64,000 bases of DNA from Trigonopsis variabilis (lineage: Eukaryota; Ascomycota; Trigonopsidomycetes; Trigonopsidales; Trigonopsidaceae). The stretch spans positions 124,001 to 188,000 of the forward strand of contig PPXM03000007.1 of assembly GCA_003707065.3 (NCBI GenBank), given 5' to 3'. A program made the position numbers and the translations under genes. Shown piece after piece: positions 60,982-64,000 of this stretch (positions are counted from its first letter, which is position 1; every line of letters begins with the position of its first letter). The notes beneath the pieces were generated by a model. It saw nothing but the letters and a program-made list of their open reading frames with translations. It did not search any database and had not been told where the DNA came from.

Positions 60982-63900
60982 AAGGACAGCAGCTTGAAAA
61001 TCTTGACCCCTCTCAACACACGCCTGCCGTCCGTCGGTCCTCCGGCGCAGACGCTCGGCCCGGCGCCTCCTGGAGACCCCCCAGGGGCAGAGTTCCAATC
61101 TGCGCCAGGCCGGCCTACCGCCGACTTAGATAAAATCGTCCTTGCTCAAATCTCCGTCCTTGTCAGCTCGATCAGATCCAATAAATGGGATTCCACCATT
61201 AAGCAGATCCATCAGGTACGTTTCCTCTTGCGTCGATTGAATGCATCAACCTGCCTTTGATCTTTAATTCATACAATATATCTATCATGCTACACCAGGT
61301 CAATAGATCGAATCGCATCGATTGCTCGTATTGACGTTCTTCTTTTCTCTTTTCAAAGTTGCTGGCTGATGAGCGTATGCGATGATAATCTGTGGAAATC
61401 CGTTGATTATCAAGCGGAATGCCCGTTCAGTTTGCAGAATACATTGACTTGCTGTGATGGCTCTCTTTTTTCTTTCTTTATTGATCCAGTTCTTGCTCTG
61501 ATGACACGAAATGATCTTGTCGATAAGTTACTAGTCTGTTTTCCCTTCCAGTAAAATGTCTGGGATGAGATTTCTTTCATAATGTGATCGATCAACTTGT
61601 ACCTCTCTTGCATCTGGCTTTTTGTCTGCTCTTTTTCTTTTCTGGGATGCTTCTTTTCCGTCATCTTGAGCAAAACTTGCATGATACATCATTCTTGTTT
61701 CATAAGATGAGACTTTGTCCTTGCTAACGTCAGCTTTGTGCCCAAAACGGACCGGAAATTTATCCTAAATATCTTCGCCGCCTTATTGTGTCACATCTTG
61801 GACTAGTATACTCCAACCAAGCCACCCCAATTGCTCAAGTTCAAGCCCAAGTCCCTGGTCTACGACTTTTGGCGTTTGAAATTAGTAATTTATCGTCTGG
61901 CCCATCAGCAGCGATCCGTTTTGTCCAAGCAATTCTATCAGATACCGAACCAATTAAAGATTTCGATTTCGCAAGATTTGTTAGTGGTCTTCAATTGGAC
62001 GCCTATCAGAAATCAGTTCTTTGTTTGTCATTGTTAGAATCAGGCCCTCCCAATCTTGCTTCCCAAGGTTTGTATCATGAGATCGAATTCCAATCTAACT
62101 TTGTCTAGCTTTTGCACAATTAGAGTCCAACTTTCCTTCGTTGTTGACGTTGCTCCGAGATTCAGCTTATACAACTCCCCCAGCTAGCGAACTTCCCATT
62201 TTCCTCAAACAATATCTTGCATTAGTACCGAAAGGATCGTTCTTAGACCCTGACTCCCAACAAAAGTTGATTGCAGCAATTGAAAACCGAACAAATCCTC
62301 CTGAATCAACCCTCCAAACGTTATCCAAGATGGTTGGAGGGAAGCCCATGGAACCAGCTGATAATGTTCTTCTCAAGGCCGGTCCTTCAGTAACATATTC
62401 TGTGGGCGCTCTTAAGCACGAATTGAATGAACAAATTGCAACCGATAGCGTCGTCGATTTGGCAAATTATCTATCGATGGCTTTGGTGTCCAGAGAATGG
62501 AACGGTTCCAATATTGGCTTAGCTTTGAATCAATTACATCCAAAGCAAGATTGGAAAGACGTTATTGATGCTTTAGATCGTCCTACAACTCATATCACGG
62601 ATGGCGTGGTACTTAAGAACTTCCTTCTAGCCCTCGCCCAGCTGCCCGCTACCGATCGGTTGATTCCATTGGAGTATTTCTTGGGTAAACAGTGGCATAA
62701 TGTCTGGATTCAAATTGAGATAGCCTACTTTGCTGCTAACGAGGCTATTGAGTTTGATTTCTCTTCTGTACATGTGCGCAAGATCGTCAATATCCGAGAC
62801 TTTGAGGCTTCTGGAGACGCCGGATTAGTAAAAGTCGCTCAATCGTTGGATAAAAGCCTGATGAATATCTACGCCTTGAGCCAGTCTATATTAAATATGC
62901 CATTAGGTGAAGATCATGGCCCAGAGGAAACTCATATCATCGGTGTGATTCTGGACCATGCTATTAGAACAAATATTGAGCTCATGCTACTTAGTGCTGT
63001 CGAAACCCCTACCCCTTGGCCTGGGAATAGGGAACGTATCATCACCAGTTGCATGGATGTGTTCTTTTTTGGAGGACACCCAAGTTCTCGATTCATATTT
63101 TATGCATGTTGGCAGTATGATACCGGATTGTTTGGAACTTTGATGTCTGAATATTTCAATCGCTCCCCTGCTGACCTTGGAAGGAGTGTCGAGATTGTCA
63201 ATGAACTGGATAAGATACAACAGGTGATTGTGGAATGGCCCTTGAGTGTGTTCTTGTTCGAATTTGTGTCTTTGGCGGCCCGCAAGGATCTCATAGATTT
63301 GACCTCTTATTTGAAAGAAATGACTGCCAAGAAAGGGGATGATTTTCTTCGAGCCTGCATGACCTATCTGGGACAGAAAGCTGTTAGCGAATATGGACAA
63401 AGTCCTGCTAATATCCCTCAAACACCCGGATTGCATGTGAAAATTGTTGCAATCTACCTCCGTTTCTTAAGCAACCAGAGCTCAGTCTATGTCGTTGACC
63501 AACTAAAGAATCTCCAAACCCAATGTCTCCAAACTTATCCTCGACTAATAAACCTCAACCAGGGACATGACGAAGTTATCTTTGCTCATGGAGACAGCAA
63601 CTTTTTCGCGCCTGAAGTGGAGAAAGAAATGAAGCTCTACTATCAAAAGATGTATGAGGCCGAAATCTCCATTAGTGAGATCATTGTGCTCTTACAGCGG
63701 TTGAAAAACTCTGATGACCCGTCTGAGCAAGACGTCTTTGCGTGTATGGTCCATTCTTTGTTTGATGAGTATCGGTTCTTTCCTGAATACCCTCTCTCAG
63801 CTCTGGCCACTACAGCCGTATTATTTGGATCTTTGGTTCAGTTCCATTTAATTGAAGGCATGCCTCTTGCTGTTGCCCTGAGGTTCGTGATGGATGCATT

Positions 63901-64000
63901 GAATGAACCTCAAGAATCGAAAATGTTCAAGTTTGGTCTGCAAGCTCTCTTGCAATTCAATGATCGTTTGATTGACTTCCCTCAATATTGCAGCATGCTC
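60982..64000 (+). CDS. NOT1: CCR4-NOT scaffold subunit Not1, 5' part; start unresolved and 3' end outside window
   Basis: Coding exons: up to 61215, then 61734-62067, then 62109 onward without a stop to the window end. Introns are 518 and 41 nt. The joins read STIKQIHQLCAQNGPEIYPK and NLASQAFAQLESNFPSLL. The N-terminal helical region is typical of Not1 (KIVLAQISVLVSSIRSNKWD), followed by the HEAT region (SKMVGGKPMEPADNVLLKAG and on). Not1 scaffolds the cytoplasmic deadenylase complex. No in-frame ATG lies between the upstream TAG (60979) and the first conserved residues, so translation must begin in an upstream exon or at a non-AUG codon. The first visible exon is Pro-rich. Confidence 0.85.

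Noticed and set aside
61366-61504. Possible C/D-box snoRNA in the long NOT1 intron (CTGATGA at 61366 and 61498)
   Set aside because: The two box-like motifs lack flanking complementary terminal stems, and no proper C/D box pairing or spacing was found. A covariance search would be needed.

Overview
This 64 kb window is nuclear DNA from a compact ascomycete fungus, yeast-like in gene density. It holds 32 protein-coding genes (two cut by the window edges) and two tRNA genes. No rRNA, CRISPR array, bacterial-type operon or intact mobile element was seen. The protein families are fungal: RTC5, Rco1, Sfh1, yapsin, bifunctional ADE5,7, GET1, BUB2 and DUF7702. The introns are mostly 33-63 nt, with GTAAGT/GTATGT/GTGAGT donors and a CTAAC/CTGAC/CTAAT branch site only a few bases before the acceptor AG. 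CTG encodes a conserved leucine in ADE5,7 (37313-37315), so this is not a CUG-Ser/Ala yeast. A full-length U2AF large subunit, a Sororin-like gene and abundant introns point to Taphrinomycotina or an early-branching Saccharomycotina lineage. I cannot separate these from the sequence alone.

Layout. 0-14.5 kb carries RNA and chromatin functions: an Nrd1/Msa1-type four-RRM protein (5' cut), a Sororin candidate, a CBM48 glycogen-binding-type protein, Sfh1 (RSC), Rco1 (Rpd3S), PDS5 (cohesin) and Bur6/NC2alpha. 14.5-17.6 kb is gene-poor and holds tRNA-Val(CAC). 17.6-31.4 kb carries a Tda3-like FAD oxidoreductase, eIF2B beta, a MARVEL protein, an isopenicillin-N-acyltransferase-like Ntn hydrolase, an ER FKBP ending in KDEL, a mitochondrial membrane protein, a Caj1/Djp1 J-protein, a PX protein and RTC5. 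31.8-38.8 kb is metabolic: ILV1, tRNA-Arg(TCG), THR1 and ADE5,7. 39.4-46.4 kb holds three secreted or GPI-type proteins (yapsin, an acidic protein, a small Ser/Thr-rich protein) with RCE1 and RFC4 between them. 47.2-64 kb holds NOP15, EAF6, copper amine oxidase, RPS23, GET1, a DUF7702 protein, BUB2, U2AF large subunit, a CTR copper transporter and the 5' part of NOT1, which runs off the end.

Most genes were rebuilt across introns by joining reading frames at canonical splice sites; exon coordinates are given per gene. Points of most interest: (1) a Sororin-like gene with an FGF motif and a Sororin-type C-terminus, in the same window as its expected partner PDS5; (2) two perfect MluI boxes just upstream of PDS5, with related ACGCGC boxes upstream of RFC4 and the Sororin candidate, suggesting G1/S control; (3) a 24-bp hairpin inside a coding sequence whose one DNA mismatch becomes a G-U pair in the mRNA; (4) a CBM48 protein with a C-terminal aromatic membrane-type tail; (5) very short introns with tiny exons (9, 19 and 22 nt), set against a single 518-nt intron in NOT1.
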